Shown one piece after another: positions 42,898 through 51,694 of a stretch of 64,000 bases of DNA. The notes under the pieces are model-generated. The model was not told the origin of the DNA. It made no database searches and saw only the letters and a list, made by a program, of their open reading frames with translations. The position numbers and the translations under genes are program-made. This DNA is from Cryobacterium frigoriphilum (GTDB lineage Bacteria; Actinomycetota; Actinomycetes; Actinomycetales; Microbacteriaceae). Location: NCBI RefSeq assembly GCF_004403305.1, contig NZ_SOHE01000018.1, positions 1-64,000 of the forward strand. The letters run 5' to 3'. Numbering within the stretch: position 1 is the first letter of the stretch; each line of letters opens with the position of its first letter.

Positions 42898-43809
42898 CTA
42901 AAAGACGGTCAGCCCGTGCGCTAGAAACTGGGCCCGCACGCGGTCCTGCAGCGCTGCATCCGGTGGCGTCACGCCGTGCAGCGGGTACGGGATGCTGAGC
43001 CGGTTCCACTTGTCCTCGCCCATCTGGTGAAAGGGCAGTACCTCCACGCGCGCCACGTTGGGCCAGCGGGCGACGATCCGGGCGACGGCCTCCACGTTGT
43101 CGACGGCGTCGGTGAGGCCCGGCACGAGCACGAAGCGCACCCACACCGCGATGCCGCGTTCGGCAAGTCGGTCACCGAACGCGATCGTCGGGGCGAGCTC
43201 ACGCCCGGTGACCTCGCGGTAGGTGTCGGGTAGGCCCGACTTCACGTCGAGCAGCACGAGGTCGACGTTGTCGAGCAGTTTGTCGGAGGCACTCGCCCCG
43301 AGGTAGCCGGAGGTGTCGAGGGTCGTGTGGATTCCGCGGCCGTGCAGCTCGGCGAACAGGCGTGTGACGAACGCGGGCTGCATCAGCGGCTCGCCGCCCG
43401 ATACCGTCACACCGCCCTTCGTGGCCGTGAACACGCCCTCATACCGGCGGATGCGGGTGAGGATGTCCTCGATGTCGGTCACGGTGCCGTCGCGCAGCTT
43501 CCAGGTGTCCGGGTTGTGGCAGTACTGGCAGCGCAGCAGGCACCCCGACAGAAACAGGGTGAGGCGGGTACCCGGCCCGTCCACAGCGGTCACGAGCTCC
43601 CAGGAGTGCAGGCTCGCGACCGAACCCGACCGGATCGCGGCCATCTCGGCGTGGTGGGCCGCCGTCTGGTCGGGCGCCGCAGCATCCGATAGCGCAGCAT
43701 CCGACACCGCGACATTCGACACCGCGACGGTACCGGCGTCGAGGGCGACGACGGCGCACTCCTGGCTCGGAAAATCCGCGCTCGGCATCCCGAGCATGAC
43801 AGCCGGCAC
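42898..43809 (-). CDS. pflA: Pyruvate formate-lyase activating enzyme
   Basis: Radical-SAM activase of up to 303 residues that installs the glycyl radical in PflB. The cluster motif is CLLRCQYC, and CHNPDTW, GGVTVSGGEPLMQ, TLDTSGYLG and LLDVKSGLPDTYREVTG are family segments. The catalytic part begins near residue 60; before it lies an extension absent from ordinary PflA, containing four 15-bp units (43676-43735) encoding AVS/AAL repeats. The start is uncertain: GTG 43809 lies 5 bp after pflB, and a later Met would remove most of the extension. Co-transcribed with pflB. Confidence 0.92.
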   Translation of the reverse strand: MPAVMLGMPSADFPSQECAVVALDAGTVAVSNVAVSDAALSDAAAPDQTAAHHAEMAAIRSGSVASLHSWELVTAVDGPGTRLTLFLSGCLLRCQYCHNPDTWKLRDGTVTDIEDILTRIRRYEGVFTATKGGVTVSGGEPLMQPAFVTRLFAELHGRGIHTTLDTSGYLGASASDKLLDNVDLVLLDVKSGLPDTYREVTGRELAPTIAFGDRLAERGIAVWVRFVLVPGLTDAVDNVEAVARIVARWPNVARVEVLPFHQMGEDKWNRLSIPYPLHGVTPPDAALQDRVRAQFLAHGLTVF

Positions 43810-43814
43810 GGGCG

Positions 43815-46100
43815 TCAGACGCTGCCGTGGAACGTGCGGCTGATGACGTCGAGCTGCTGTTCGCGGGTCAGCCGGATGAAGTTGACCGCGTAACCCGACA
43901 CTCGGATGGTGAGCTGCGGATAGTTCTCCGGGTGTTCCATGGCGTCTTCGAGGGTCTCCCGATTGAGCACGTTGATGTTCAGGTGGTAGCCGTGTGAGAG
44001 CGTGTACGCGTCGATCAGGCCGACCAGGTTGGTCACCTGCTCCTCCGGCGTGTGGCCGAGACCGGCCGGCACGACCGTGTTGGTGAGCGAGATGCCGTCC
44101 TGGGCCTCGGCGTACGGAATCTTCGCGACGCTCAGCGCGGAGATGAGCATGCCGTGAGTGTCGCGGCCGTTCATCGGGTTCGCGCCCGGGGCGAACGGGG
44201 CGCCGGCGCGGCGACCGTCGGGGGTGTTGCCGGTCTTCTTGCCGTAGACGACGTTCGACGTGATCGTCAGCACCGACTGGGTGTGCACCGCGTTCCGGTA
44301 GGTCGGGTGCTTGCGGATCATGCCCATGAAGGTCTCGACGATGAGCACGGCGATGGAGTCGACCCGGTCATCGTCGTTGCCGAACGCCGGGTACTCGCCC
44401 TCGATCGTGTAGTCGGTGACGAGGCCGGTCGTATCGCGCACCGGGCGCACGGTGGCGTACTTGATGGCGGAGAGCGAGTCGGCGGACACGCTGAGGCCGG
44501 CGATACCGCAGGCCATGGTGCGCAGAATGTCGCCGTCATGCAGGGCCATCTCGAGGCGCTCGTAGGCGTACTTGTCGTGCATGTAGTGGATGCAGTTGAG
44601 CGCGTCGACGTAGGTCTCCGCGAGCCATTCGAGGGTGCCGAGGTAGGCATTCCAGACGGTGTCGTAGTCCAACACATCGCCGACCAGCGGCACGGTCTCG
44701 GGGGCGATCTGCTCGCCGGTGATCTCGTCACGGCCACCGTTGATGGCGTAGAGCAGGGCCTTGACGGTGTTGACGCGGGCTCCGAAGAACTGCATCTGCT
44801 TGCCGACCCGCATCGGGGACACGCAGCAGGCGATCGCCGCGTCGTCACCCCAGGCGTCGCGAATCAGGTCGTCTGACTCGTACTGAATGGCCGAGGTGTC
44901 GATCGAGACCTGCGCGCAGAAGCGCTTGAAGCCCGCGGGCAGGGCATCGCTCCAGAGCACGGTCAGGTTCGGCTCGGGGGCCGGGCCCAGGTTGTAGAGG
45001 GTCTGCAGAAAACGAAAAGCAGTCTTGGTGACCAGCGCCCGGCCGTCGAGGCCGATGCCACCCATCGACTCGGTCACCCAGGTCGGGTCGCCGGAGAAGA
45101 GTTCGTCATATTCGGGGGTGCGCAGAAAGCGCACGATGCGCAGCTTGATGACGAGGTCGTCGATGAGCTCTTGGGCGGCTTCCTCGGTGAGGATGCCGGC
45201 GGTCAGATCCCGTTCGATGTACGCGTCGAGGAATGCGGTGTTGCGGCCGAACGACATGGCGGCACCGTTTTGTTCCTTGACCGCGCCGAGGTAGGCGAAG
45301 TACAGCCACTGAATCGCCTCGGTCGCGGTTTCGGCCGGGCGAGAGATGTCGAAGCCGTAGGACACGGCCATCTGCACGAGTTCTTTGAGCGCCTTGATCT
45401 GCTCCGAGTTCTCTTCTCTGGCGCGGATGATCTCTTCGGTGGAGGGCTGCATGTCGAGTCCGACCCGCTCGCGCTTCTTGCCGGCGATGAGCGCGGTCAC
45501 ACCGTACAGGGCCACGCGGCGGTAGTCGCCGATGATACGGCCGCGGCCGTAGGCATCCGGCAGTCCGGTGATCAGGTGGCTGTGGCGGGCGCGTTTGACG
45601 GCCGGCGGGTAGACGTCGAAGACGCCGTCGTTGTGGGTCTTGCGGTACTTCGTGAAGATGGTTTCCAGTTCCGGTGAGACCGGGTAGCCATAGGTTTCGA
45701 GGCTCGTCGCGACCATGCGCCAGCCGCCGAAGGGCATGATGGCGCGCTTGAGCGGGGCATCCGTCTGCAGGCCCACGATGATCTCGTTCGGGCGGTCGAT
45801 GTAGCCGGGGGCGTGCGCGGTGATCGAGGCGGGGGTGGTCGCGTCGACGTCGTAGACGCCCTTGCGCTGTTCCTCGGGGAACATGGCGCTGAGTTTCGCC
45901 CAGACGCCGGTCGTGCGCGCGGTGGCGCCGGCGAGAAAGCCTGCGTCGCCGAGGTAGGGCGTGTAGTTGCGCTGGATGAAGTCGCGCACGTCGATGCCGT
46001 CCTGCCACGGTCCGGAGACGAAGCCCGCCCAGCCGAGCGGTTCGGCGTGGAACGGTGCCGCCTGTTGGCCTGCGCTGCGGGTGCCTTCGGTCATGGTCAT
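43815..46100 (-). CDS. pflB: Pyruvate formate-lyase (formate C-acetyltransferase)
   Basis: Glycyl-radical enzyme of 761 residues converting pyruvate and CoA to acetyl-CoA and formate. The catalytic pair is Cys425-Cys426 in [14 protein letters not shown], and the radical Gly736 lies in [13 protein letters not shown]. Full length and lack of insertions indicate a true PflB. The ATG follows CGAGGAGAG. It is oxygen-sensitive in known cases, so the organism probably meets low-oxygen conditions; the formate formed could be exported or oxidised by the formate module. Confidence 0.97.
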   Translation of the reverse strand: MTMTEGTRSAGQQAAPFHAEPLGWAGFVSGPWQDGIDVRDFIQRNYTPYLGDAGFLAGATARTTGVWAKLSAMFPEEQRKGVYDVDATTPASITAHAPGYIDRPNEIIVGLQTDAPLKRAIMPFGGWRMVATSLETYGYPVSPELETIFTKYRKTHNDGVFDVYPPAVKRARHSHLITGLPDAYGRGRIIGDYRRVALYGVTALIAGKKRERVGLDMQPSTEEIIRAREENSEQIKALKELVQMAVSYGFDISRPAETATEAIQWLYFAYLGAVKEQNGAAMSFGRNTAFLDAYIERDLTAGILTEEAAQELIDDLVIKLRIVRFLRTPEYDELFSGDPTWVTESMGGIGLDGRALVTKTAFRFLQTLYNLGPAPEPNLTVLWSDALPAGFKRFCAQVSIDTSAIQYESDDLIRDAWGDDAAIACCVSPMRVGKQMQFFGARVNTVKALLYAINGGRDEITGEQIAPETVPLVGDVLDYDTVWNAYLGTLEWLAETYVDALNCIHYMHDKYAYERLEMALHDGDILRTMACGIAGLSVSADSLSAIKYATVRPVRDTTGLVTDYTIEGEYPAFGNDDDRVDSIAVLIVETFMGMIRKHPTYRNAVHTQSVLTITSNVVYGKKTGNTPDGRRAGAPFAPGANPMNGRDTHGMLISALSVAKIPYAEAQDGISLTNTVVPAGLGHTPEEQVTNLVGLIDAYTLSHGYHLNINVLNRETLEDAMEHPENYPQLTIRVSGYAVNFIRLTREQQLDVISRTFHGSV

Positions 46101-46152
46101 AGGGTCGCTCTCCTCGTGGGATCGTGATGAAAGAATCGAGACGCGCGCGTGA

Positions 46153-46167
46153 TAGACGGAGCGTCTA
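46153..46167. promoter_or_regulatory. Operator-like palindrome upstream of pflB
   Basis: TAGACG-GAG-CGTCTA is a perfect 6-3-6 palindrome about 50 bp before the pflB ATG. A second inverted repeat, GCCCCAC/GTGGGGC, lies at 46212-46240 nearer the divergent UPF0114 gene. Either could mediate oxygen- or redox-dependent control; the regulators are not identified. Confidence 0.4.
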
Positions 46168-46290
46168 CCTTGACGCTACGCCGACGGATGCGACAGCGCC
46201 CGGGTCTTTCGGCCCCACTTCCAGAGGCCAGAGGTGGGGCAGTTCCACGCTGGAGGGTATTTCACAACAAGGGCACCCTAAGGTTGCCCA

Positions 46291-47160
46291 GTGACTGAAG
46301 CCCCCTCAAATTCCCCGCGCCCGTTCCGCCCGCAATCCGGTTGGGTTCGCGGCGTCGGCCTCATGATTTTCTTCAGCCGCTGGCTGCAGGCCCCGCTCTA
46401 CCTCGGCCTGATCGTGGCGCAGATCATCTACGTGATCGTGTTCATGGTCGAGCTCGTCAGCCTCGGCGGCGACGTCTGGCACTCGCTGACCGTGCCGGAC
46501 GAAGACGGTGCCATCCACGTCGAAGAAGCCGCGATCATGCTCTCCGTGCTGGGCCTGATCGACGTCGTCATGATCGCGAACCTGCTGATCATGGTCATCA
46601 TCGGCGGCTACGAGACGTTCGTCTCACGCATCCGCATCGACGGCCACCCCGACCAGCCCGAGTGGCTCTCACACGTGAACGCGAACGTGCTCAAGGTCAA
46701 GCTCGCCATGGCGATCGTGGGCATCTCGTCGATTCACCTGCTCAAGACGTTCATTGAGGTCGGCGATCTGGCCGCCCGCGGAACCCCGGTAGAGACCAAC
46801 CCGACCGAGACCATCACGGGCAACTTCTACACCTGGGACGGCGTGCTCTGGCAGGTCGTCATTCACATGGTGTTCATTCTCTCGGCCATCGCGCTGGCCT
46901 GGATCGACCGCATCTCGCAGAGCGCGGCCCACGGTCCGGCCAAGCCGTCGACGATCACGGCGTCGCCGGCCGGCCCGGCCTTCTCCCCCGCCGCGCCGGC
47001 GTCGCTCGAATCGGCTCCGACCGGCACACCGATGGCCCTCACCGCCATTGACCACTCGGCCGGCAGCCAGCTGCTGCAGCTCGGCCGGCTGCGCGACGCC
47101 GGGGTCGTCACCGACGACGAGTTCCAGGCCAAGAAGACCGAGCTGCTCGCCCGCTTCTAG
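46291..47160 (+). CDS. UPF0114 (YqhA-like) membrane protein with C-terminal SHOCT domain
   Basis: Membrane protein of 289 residues. Residues 20-220 are the UPF0114/YqhA region, with about four helices and the family segments SRWLQAPLYLGLI and IHLLKTFIEV. A Pro/Ala/Ser linker (about 225-255) leads to a C-terminal SHOCT domain (LLQLGRLRDAGVVTDDEF, then KKTELLARF). Classic YqhA proteins of about 165-200 residues lack SHOCT, so this is a fusion. The start is a GTG at 46291 with a weak AAGG site. Function of both parts is poorly known; it is divergent from pflB. Confidence 0.82.
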   Translation: MTEAPSNSPRPFRPQSGWVRGVGLMIFFSRWLQAPLYLGLIVAQIIYVIVFMVELVSLGGDVWHSLTVPDEDGAIHVEEAAIMLSVLGLIDVVMIANLLIMVIIGGYETFVSRIRIDGHPDQPEWLSHVNANVLKVKLAMAIVGISSIHLLKTFIEVGDLAARGTPVETNPTETITGNFYTWDGVLWQVVIHMVFILSAIALAWIDRISQSAAHGPAKPSTITASPAGPAFSPAAPASLESAPTGTPMALTAIDHSAGSQLLQLGRLRDAGVVTDDEFQAKKTELLARF

Positions 47161-47165
47161 AATTC

Positions 47166-47236
47166 CCGACGCCGAACCGTGAGTTGAGCATCGGTTTCCG
47201 CTGGCAACGGATGTTCAACTCACGGTTCGGCGTCGG
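47166..47236. terminator. 22-bp inverted repeat at a convergent junction
   Basis: Arms 47166-47187 and 47215-47236 are exact complements (starting CCGACGCCGAACCG) around a 27-nt loop, filling the gap between the UPF0114-SHOCT stop and the acyl-CoA synthetase stop. Bidirectional terminator by position. Confidence 0.75.
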
Positions 47237-49066
47237 CTACCTGGCTTCGGGATGCTTGAGTTCGGGATGCTTGAGCTCGGGATGCTTGAGCTCGGGGTGT
47301 TTGAGTTCGGGGAACTGGTCGTCGCGCCACTCCTGGGGCAGGGGCATTCCCTGCTCGGCGGCCACGTTCTCACGGGCCCGCAGCTCGACACGGCGAATCT
47401 TGCCCGAGCTGGTCTTGGGCAGCGGCGCGAACTCGACCCGGCGCACCCGCATGTACGGCGGCAGGCCCACCCGGGCGTGGTGCAGCACGGCGAGGGCCGT
47501 CTCGCGGGTCGGCTCCCAGCCGGCCGCGAGCTGCACGTACGCCTTGGCGATGTTCAGACGCGTGGCATCCGGTGCCGGCACCACGGCCGCCTCGGCGACG
47601 GCGGGGTGCTCGAGCAACACGCTCTCCACCTCGAACGGCGACACCTTGTAGTCGGAGGATTTGAACACGTCGTCGGTGCGACCGATGAAGGTGAGGTAGC
47701 CGTTGGACTCACGGCGGGCGACATCTCCGGTGCGAAAATAGCCGTCGCGGGTGGCGCGCGCGGTGAGCTCGGGGTCTCCGTGATAACCGGTCATCACATT
47801 CACCGAGCGCTCAGACAGGGCGAGGCAGATCTCGCCCTCGTCGGCGACCTCGCCCGTGATCGGGTCGAGCAGTTCGATACTGACGCCGGGCAGCGGCAGC
47901 CCCATCGAGCCGGCAAGCAGCTCGGATCCGGGCGCGTTGCCGACGATCGCGGTGGTTTCGGTCTGGCCGTAGCCGTCTCGAATGGTGAGGTCCCAGGCAC
48001 GATCGATCTGCGCGATCACCTCGGGGTTCAGCGGTTCGCCGGCCGACAGCAGCTCGCGCAGGGCCGCCGGCTTGCTGCCGACGTCGGACTGGATCAGCAT
48101 GCGCCAGACCGTCGGCGGCGCGCAGAACGTGGTGACCTTCGCGCGGTGAAGCTGGGCGGTGAGGGCCGCCGGGTCGAAGCGGGAATAGTTGTAGACGAAC
48201 ACCGTCGCTTCGGCGATCCATGGCGAAAAGAAGCAGCTCCAGGCATGCTTGCCCCAGCCGGGCGAGCTGATGGCGAGCTGCACGTCGCCCGGCATGAGGC
48301 CCAGCCAGTACATCGTCGACAGGTGTCCGACCGGGTACGAGGTCTGCGAGTGCAGCACCATCTTGGGTTTGCTCGTGGTGCCCGACGTGAAGTAGATCAG
48401 TGACGGGTCTTCAGAGGCGACCGTGACACCGAGATCTGTCGGGCTGACCGCGGCGGAGGCGGCGTAGTCGAGCCATCCGTCTGCCGGCACTGCCGCGGAT
48501 GCGGCGGCGGCCTGTCCGACGCTGATGCGCGTGTAATTCCCGGCGATGTCAGCAAACTTGTGTGCGTCGGCGGCGTTGGCGATGACGTGTTGCACGCCGC
48601 CGCGGGCCACCCGGTCGGCGAGGTCGCCGGAATCGAGCATCTCGGAGGTCGGCATGATGACCGCGCCGACCTTCATGATGGCGAGCATCGACTCCCAGAT
48701 CTCGATCTGGTTGCCGAGCATGAGCATCACGTGGTCGCCGCGGCCGACGCCGTTCTGCTGCAGCCAGGTGGCGACCCGGTCGGAGCGGAGCAACATGTCG
48801 GCGAAACTGATCTTCTGCTCGCGGCCGTCTTCCTCGACGATCCAGAGTGCGATGCGGTCATTGCCCGCGGCGATCACGTCGAACCAGTCGGTGGCCCAAT
48901 TGAAGGTGGGGCCCACATCGGGCCACTCAAAGTCGGCGGCGGCCTGGGCGTGGTCGGCGCGCAGCGCAAGCAGCTGGTCGCGGGCGGCGCGGTAGGCGGT
49001 GGTGGCTCGTGATGGTGTCGCGGTGCTCTGCGTCGGCAACTCTGCCGGGTATTCCGAATCAGTCAT
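47237..49066 (-). CDS. AMP-forming acyl-CoA synthetase
   Basis: Adenylate-forming ligase of 609 residues activating a carboxylic acid to its CoA thioester. The P-loop LIYFTSGTTSKPKMV, the A5 motif DGYGQTETT, A7 YFRTGDVARR, A8 GRTDDVFKSSDYKVSPFEVE and the catalytic Lys in PKTSSGKIRR are all present. It resembles the medium-chain/acetate-type MACS group. The C-terminus carries four 15-bp units (47248-47307) encoding ELKHP repeats, beyond the normal end. The chosen ATG (49066) follows GAGAG; an alternative in-frame ATG at 49088 adds nine residues. Confidence 0.9.
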   Translation of the reverse strand: MTDSEYPAELPTQSTATPSRATTAYRAARDQLLALRADHAQAAADFEWPDVGPTFNWATDWFDVIAAGNDRIALWIVEEDGREQKISFADMLLRSDRVATWLQQNGVGRGDHVMLMLGNQIEIWESMLAIMKVGAVIMPTSEMLDSGDLADRVARGGVQHVIANAADAHKFADIAGNYTRISVGQAAAASAAVPADGWLDYAASAAVSPTDLGVTVASEDPSLIYFTSGTTSKPKMVLHSQTSYPVGHLSTMYWLGLMPGDVQLAISSPGWGKHAWSCFFSPWIAEATVFVYNYSRFDPAALTAQLHRAKVTTFCAPPTVWRMLIQSDVGSKPAALRELLSAGEPLNPEVIAQIDRAWDLTIRDGYGQTETTAIVGNAPGSELLAGSMGLPLPGVSIELLDPITGEVADEGEICLALSERSVNVMTGYHGDPELTARATRDGYFRTGDVARRESNGYLTFIGRTDDVFKSSDYKVSPFEVESVLLEHPAVAEAAVVPAPDATRLNIAKAYVQLAAGWEPTRETALAVLHHARVGLPPYMRVRRVEFAPLPKTSSGKIRRVELRARENVAAEQGMPLPQEWRDDQFPELKHPELKHPELKHPELKHPEAR

Positions 49067-49217
49067 AGCTTTGATTCTCTCAAAATTCATATGCCCTCGC
49101 GGGCACGGATGTCGACAGACCGCGCTTTCTGCGGTCGAAATCCAGGGCAGGGCCGCTCCCAGACGACCGTGACGCACCTCATCGTCGCCGTGGCGCAGCC
49201 GCGCCGCTGTAGCCGGG

Positions 49218-50048
49218 TCAGAGTACCGGCGCGGCGACGAGGTCCAGACTGCGATCCCAGAGTTCGCGAGCGAGGGCGCTGTCGGCTGCCTGCTTGTGCG
49301 CCTTCGCGACGCGACGCTTGTCGTAGTATTCCCCCGACACCCAGTCCACGCCGGGCGTCGTCGTGGCGAGCCAGACGAGAGTGTCGGCGCCCTGTTCCGG
49401 CGTCTTCAGAAAGCGCTTGAGCCAACTGGTATAGACGAGGCGCATGACACTCGTCGACCCGGCCGCGAAGCCGGTCGCGACGCCGCCCGGGTGGAAGGCG
49501 GCCGTCGACAGCCCCTGCTCGTGAAAACGGCGATGCAGTTCGGTCGTGAACAGAATATTGGCGAGCTTCGCGTCGCCGTAGGCCTTGTTGGCCGAGTAGC
49601 CGCTCGTTGCGTTGAGGTCGCCGATCACGAGGTTGCCGAGCAGCGAATTAGCGGCGCTCGAGGTGTTGATGACGCTCGCGCGACTCTGCAGGAGCCGGTC
49701 CATGAGCAGGTTGGTCAGCAGGAACGGGGCGAGGTGGTTGACCTGAAAGGTCTTCTCGTTACCGTCGACCGTGGTCTGGCGCTCCCCCATGATGCCGCCG
49801 GCATTGTTGGCGAGCACGTCGATGCGCGGGTAGCGCTCGAGCAGCGTCGCGGCGAGCGATCGCACCTCCGACAGGTCGGCGAAGTCGGCCACGAAGAAGT
49901 CCGCCCCGAGTTCATCGGCGACCTGACGGGTCTTGGTGGCTGAACGCCCGACGATCACGACGCGGTCGCCCCGGCGGCTCAGGTTGCGGGCCGCGGCCGC
50001 GCCAATGCCGTCGCTCGCGCCGGTGATCACAATGGTTCGTTTCGACAT
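49218..50048 (-). CDS. Short-chain dehydrogenase/reductase
   Basis: NAD(P)-dependent SDR of 276 residues. The cofactor site is VITGASDGIGAAAARN, NNAG follows in VLANNAGGIMGE, the catalytic Ser is in VINTSSAANS, and Tyr with Lys lie in SGYSANKAYGDAKLAN, where the extra residues make the exact Tyr-x-x-x-Lys assignment (Y-S-A-N-K) clear. It resembles retinol-dehydrogenase-like SDRs acting on lipophilic alcohols or ketones. It is divergent from the nitroreductase-like gene and downstream of the acyl-CoA synthetase start by 150 bp. Confidence 0.9.
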   Translation of the reverse strand: MSKRTIVITGASDGIGAAAARNLSRRGDRVVIVGRSATKTRQVADELGADFFVADFADLSEVRSLAATLLERYPRIDVLANNAGGIMGERQTTVDGNEKTFQVNHLAPFLLTNLLMDRLLQSRASVINTSSAANSLLGNLVIGDLNATSGYSANKAYGDAKLANILFTTELHRRFHEQGLSTAAFHPGGVATGFAAGSTSVMRLVYTSWLKRFLKTPEQGADTLVWLATTTPGVDWVSGEYYDKRRVAKAHKQAADSALARELWDRSLDLVAAPVL

Positions 50049-50183
50049 GCGAGCTCTTTCCTTAGCGTGGGCGGGCAACGCTACCCCACGTACCCGGTCG
50101 CTGGCTGGGCCGGTACATCCGCTTTTGCGCGGGACGTTGTGCCCTATACGCCGTGTTCCGTGCCGCCAGATGATGGAAGCATC

Positions 50184-51479
50184 ATGACCCAGCGCATCCT
50201 CGATCAACCCGCACCTCTTCCGCAGACCCCGACGACACAGGCCCCAGCCACACGGATCAGAAGCGGCAAGCGGCACCGGATGCGCCGCCTCACACTGATC
50301 GTCTCGGGTTGCGTTGTCGGAGTGGTCGCGATTCTGCTCGTGGCCGTGCTCACCGTGGGTGGCCTCTTCGTCACACCGAAGTACCTCGAGCCGTGGGCCG
50401 CCGATTATGCGGCACAGTTCGACGACCCCCGGGTGCAGCTCGCCGCTTACGGCCTGCTCGCCCCCAACAGCCACAACATGCAGCCGTGGATCATCGAGCT
50501 TGACCCAGCCGACGTCGACGCGTTCTCGCTCTATGTCGACGCCGACCGCCTGACCCCCGCCGTCGACCCGCTGTCCCGCCAGATACTGGTCTCCCAGGGC
50601 GCCTTTCTTCAGTACCTGGTTGTCGGTGCGGCGCACCTCGGCATTGACGTGGCGATTGAGCTTTTTCCGGACGGCGAGTATGACGAAGCCGATCTGGCTG
50701 CGAGCATGACGACTCGTGCGGTGGCCAGAATCGTGCTGAACCCTGCGGCGGCGGGCACCGAGACCGCGGCAGGCGCCATGGCCGCTGACTTCGACTCTCT
50801 CTTTCTCTCTGACACGAACCGCAGCCCCTACAGCGACGAGTCGTTGACCAGGGCGCAGGTAAGCTCGCTCGCCGCCACGGCCGATGCATCCGTCGCCCGT
50901 CTTGATCTCGTCACCGAGGCCGCCGACGTGGCCACACTCGGTGCCTTCGGCGTGCGGGGCAGCACCATCGAATCGGGCAATGCGGATGTCGCCGCCGAGT
51001 CCGCCGGCCTGTTCCGCGCGAACGAGGCCGAGAAAAACAACGAGCGGTACGGTTTCGCTGTGGAGGGACAGGGTACGTCGGGCTTCATGAAATACCTCAT
51101 GCAGGGCGCGCTCACGATGATTCCGAGCATCAACAGCGCACAGAGTTCGGCCGACCGCGACGTGGCCATGGCCACGGCGGCCGCCGCGGCGACGCCCGCC
51201 TACGCGCTGATCAGCACCCAGGCAAACAGCCGCACCGAACAGGTTGAGGCGGGCATGCTCTACGGCGCCCTCAGCCTGCGGGCCCGCAGCCTGGGCCTCG
51301 TGATGCAGCCCATCAGCCAGGTGCTCGAGGAGTATCCGATGATGGCCGAGCCGTATGCCGGGATTCACGCCGCGTACGCCCCGAACGGGGCGACCGTGCA
51401 GATGCTCGTGCGCGTCGGCACGGCCACAACCGACTACCCCGTCACGATGCGCCGGGGCGTCGAGTCGCTGCTGCGCTGA
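50184..51479 (+). CDS. Membrane-anchored nitroreductase-like (Acg family) protein
   Basis: Protein of 431 residues. A basic, Pro/Thr-rich cytoplasmic N-terminus is followed by one membrane helix (about 38-58) and a large domain of the Acg/nitroreductase type. LLAPNSHNMQPWIIEL is the usual FMN-phosphate segment with His, and RQILVSQGAFLQYLVVGA and YGALSLRARSLGLVMQP are further family elements. Acg-type proteins have lost substrate access in some bacteria and may store FMN rather than reduce nitro groups. It is followed after 215 bp by a cytochrome b-type membrane protein on the same strand, so an electron-transfer pair is possible. Confidence 0.8.
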   Translation: MTQRILDQPAPLPQTPTTQAPATRIRSGKRHRMRRLTLIVSGCVVGVVAILLVAVLTVGGLFVTPKYLEPWAADYAAQFDDPRVQLAAYGLLAPNSHNMQPWIIELDPADVDAFSLYVDADRLTPAVDPLSRQILVSQGAFLQYLVVGAAHLGIDVAIELFPDGEYDEADLAASMTTRAVARIVLNPAAAGTETAAGAMAADFDSLFLSDTNRSPYSDESLTRAQVSSLAATADASVARLDLVTEAADVATLGAFGVRGSTIESGNADVAAESAGLFRANEAEKNNERYGFAVEGQGTSGFMKYLMQGALTMIPSINSAQSSADRDVAMATAAAAATPAYALISTQANSRTEQVEAGMLYGALSLRARSLGLVMQPISQVLEEYPMMAEPYAGIHAAYAPNGATVQMLVRVGTATTDYPVTMRRGVESLLR

Positions 51480-51534
51480 GCGAACTGCTGCGCTGCGCAG
51501 ACTGCTGCGCTGCGCAGACTGCTGCGCTGCGCGA
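51467..51534 (+). repeat. Four 17-bp tandem units across the stop codon of the nitroreductase-like gene
   Basis: Units at 51467, 51484, 51501 and 51518 read ACTGCTGCGCTGCGCAG or near variants. The first contains the TGA at 51477-51479. Since 17 is not a multiple of three, the array lies beyond the reading frame. The rest of the gap to 51694 shows nothing. Confidence 0.9.
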
Positions 51535-51694
51535 ACTGCCGGGCCGATTGTTACGCCCGAATTTGTCACGGTCATCAGACCCCGGGCGAAAACGTCGTGA
51601 CCGCTAGGCTGCAAAGCAGTCTGGAAACTTTCCCTCACACGCGCGACACCGCACGCAGGAACAAGGTCATGAGAGCACTCGTTCGGGTCCGCCG

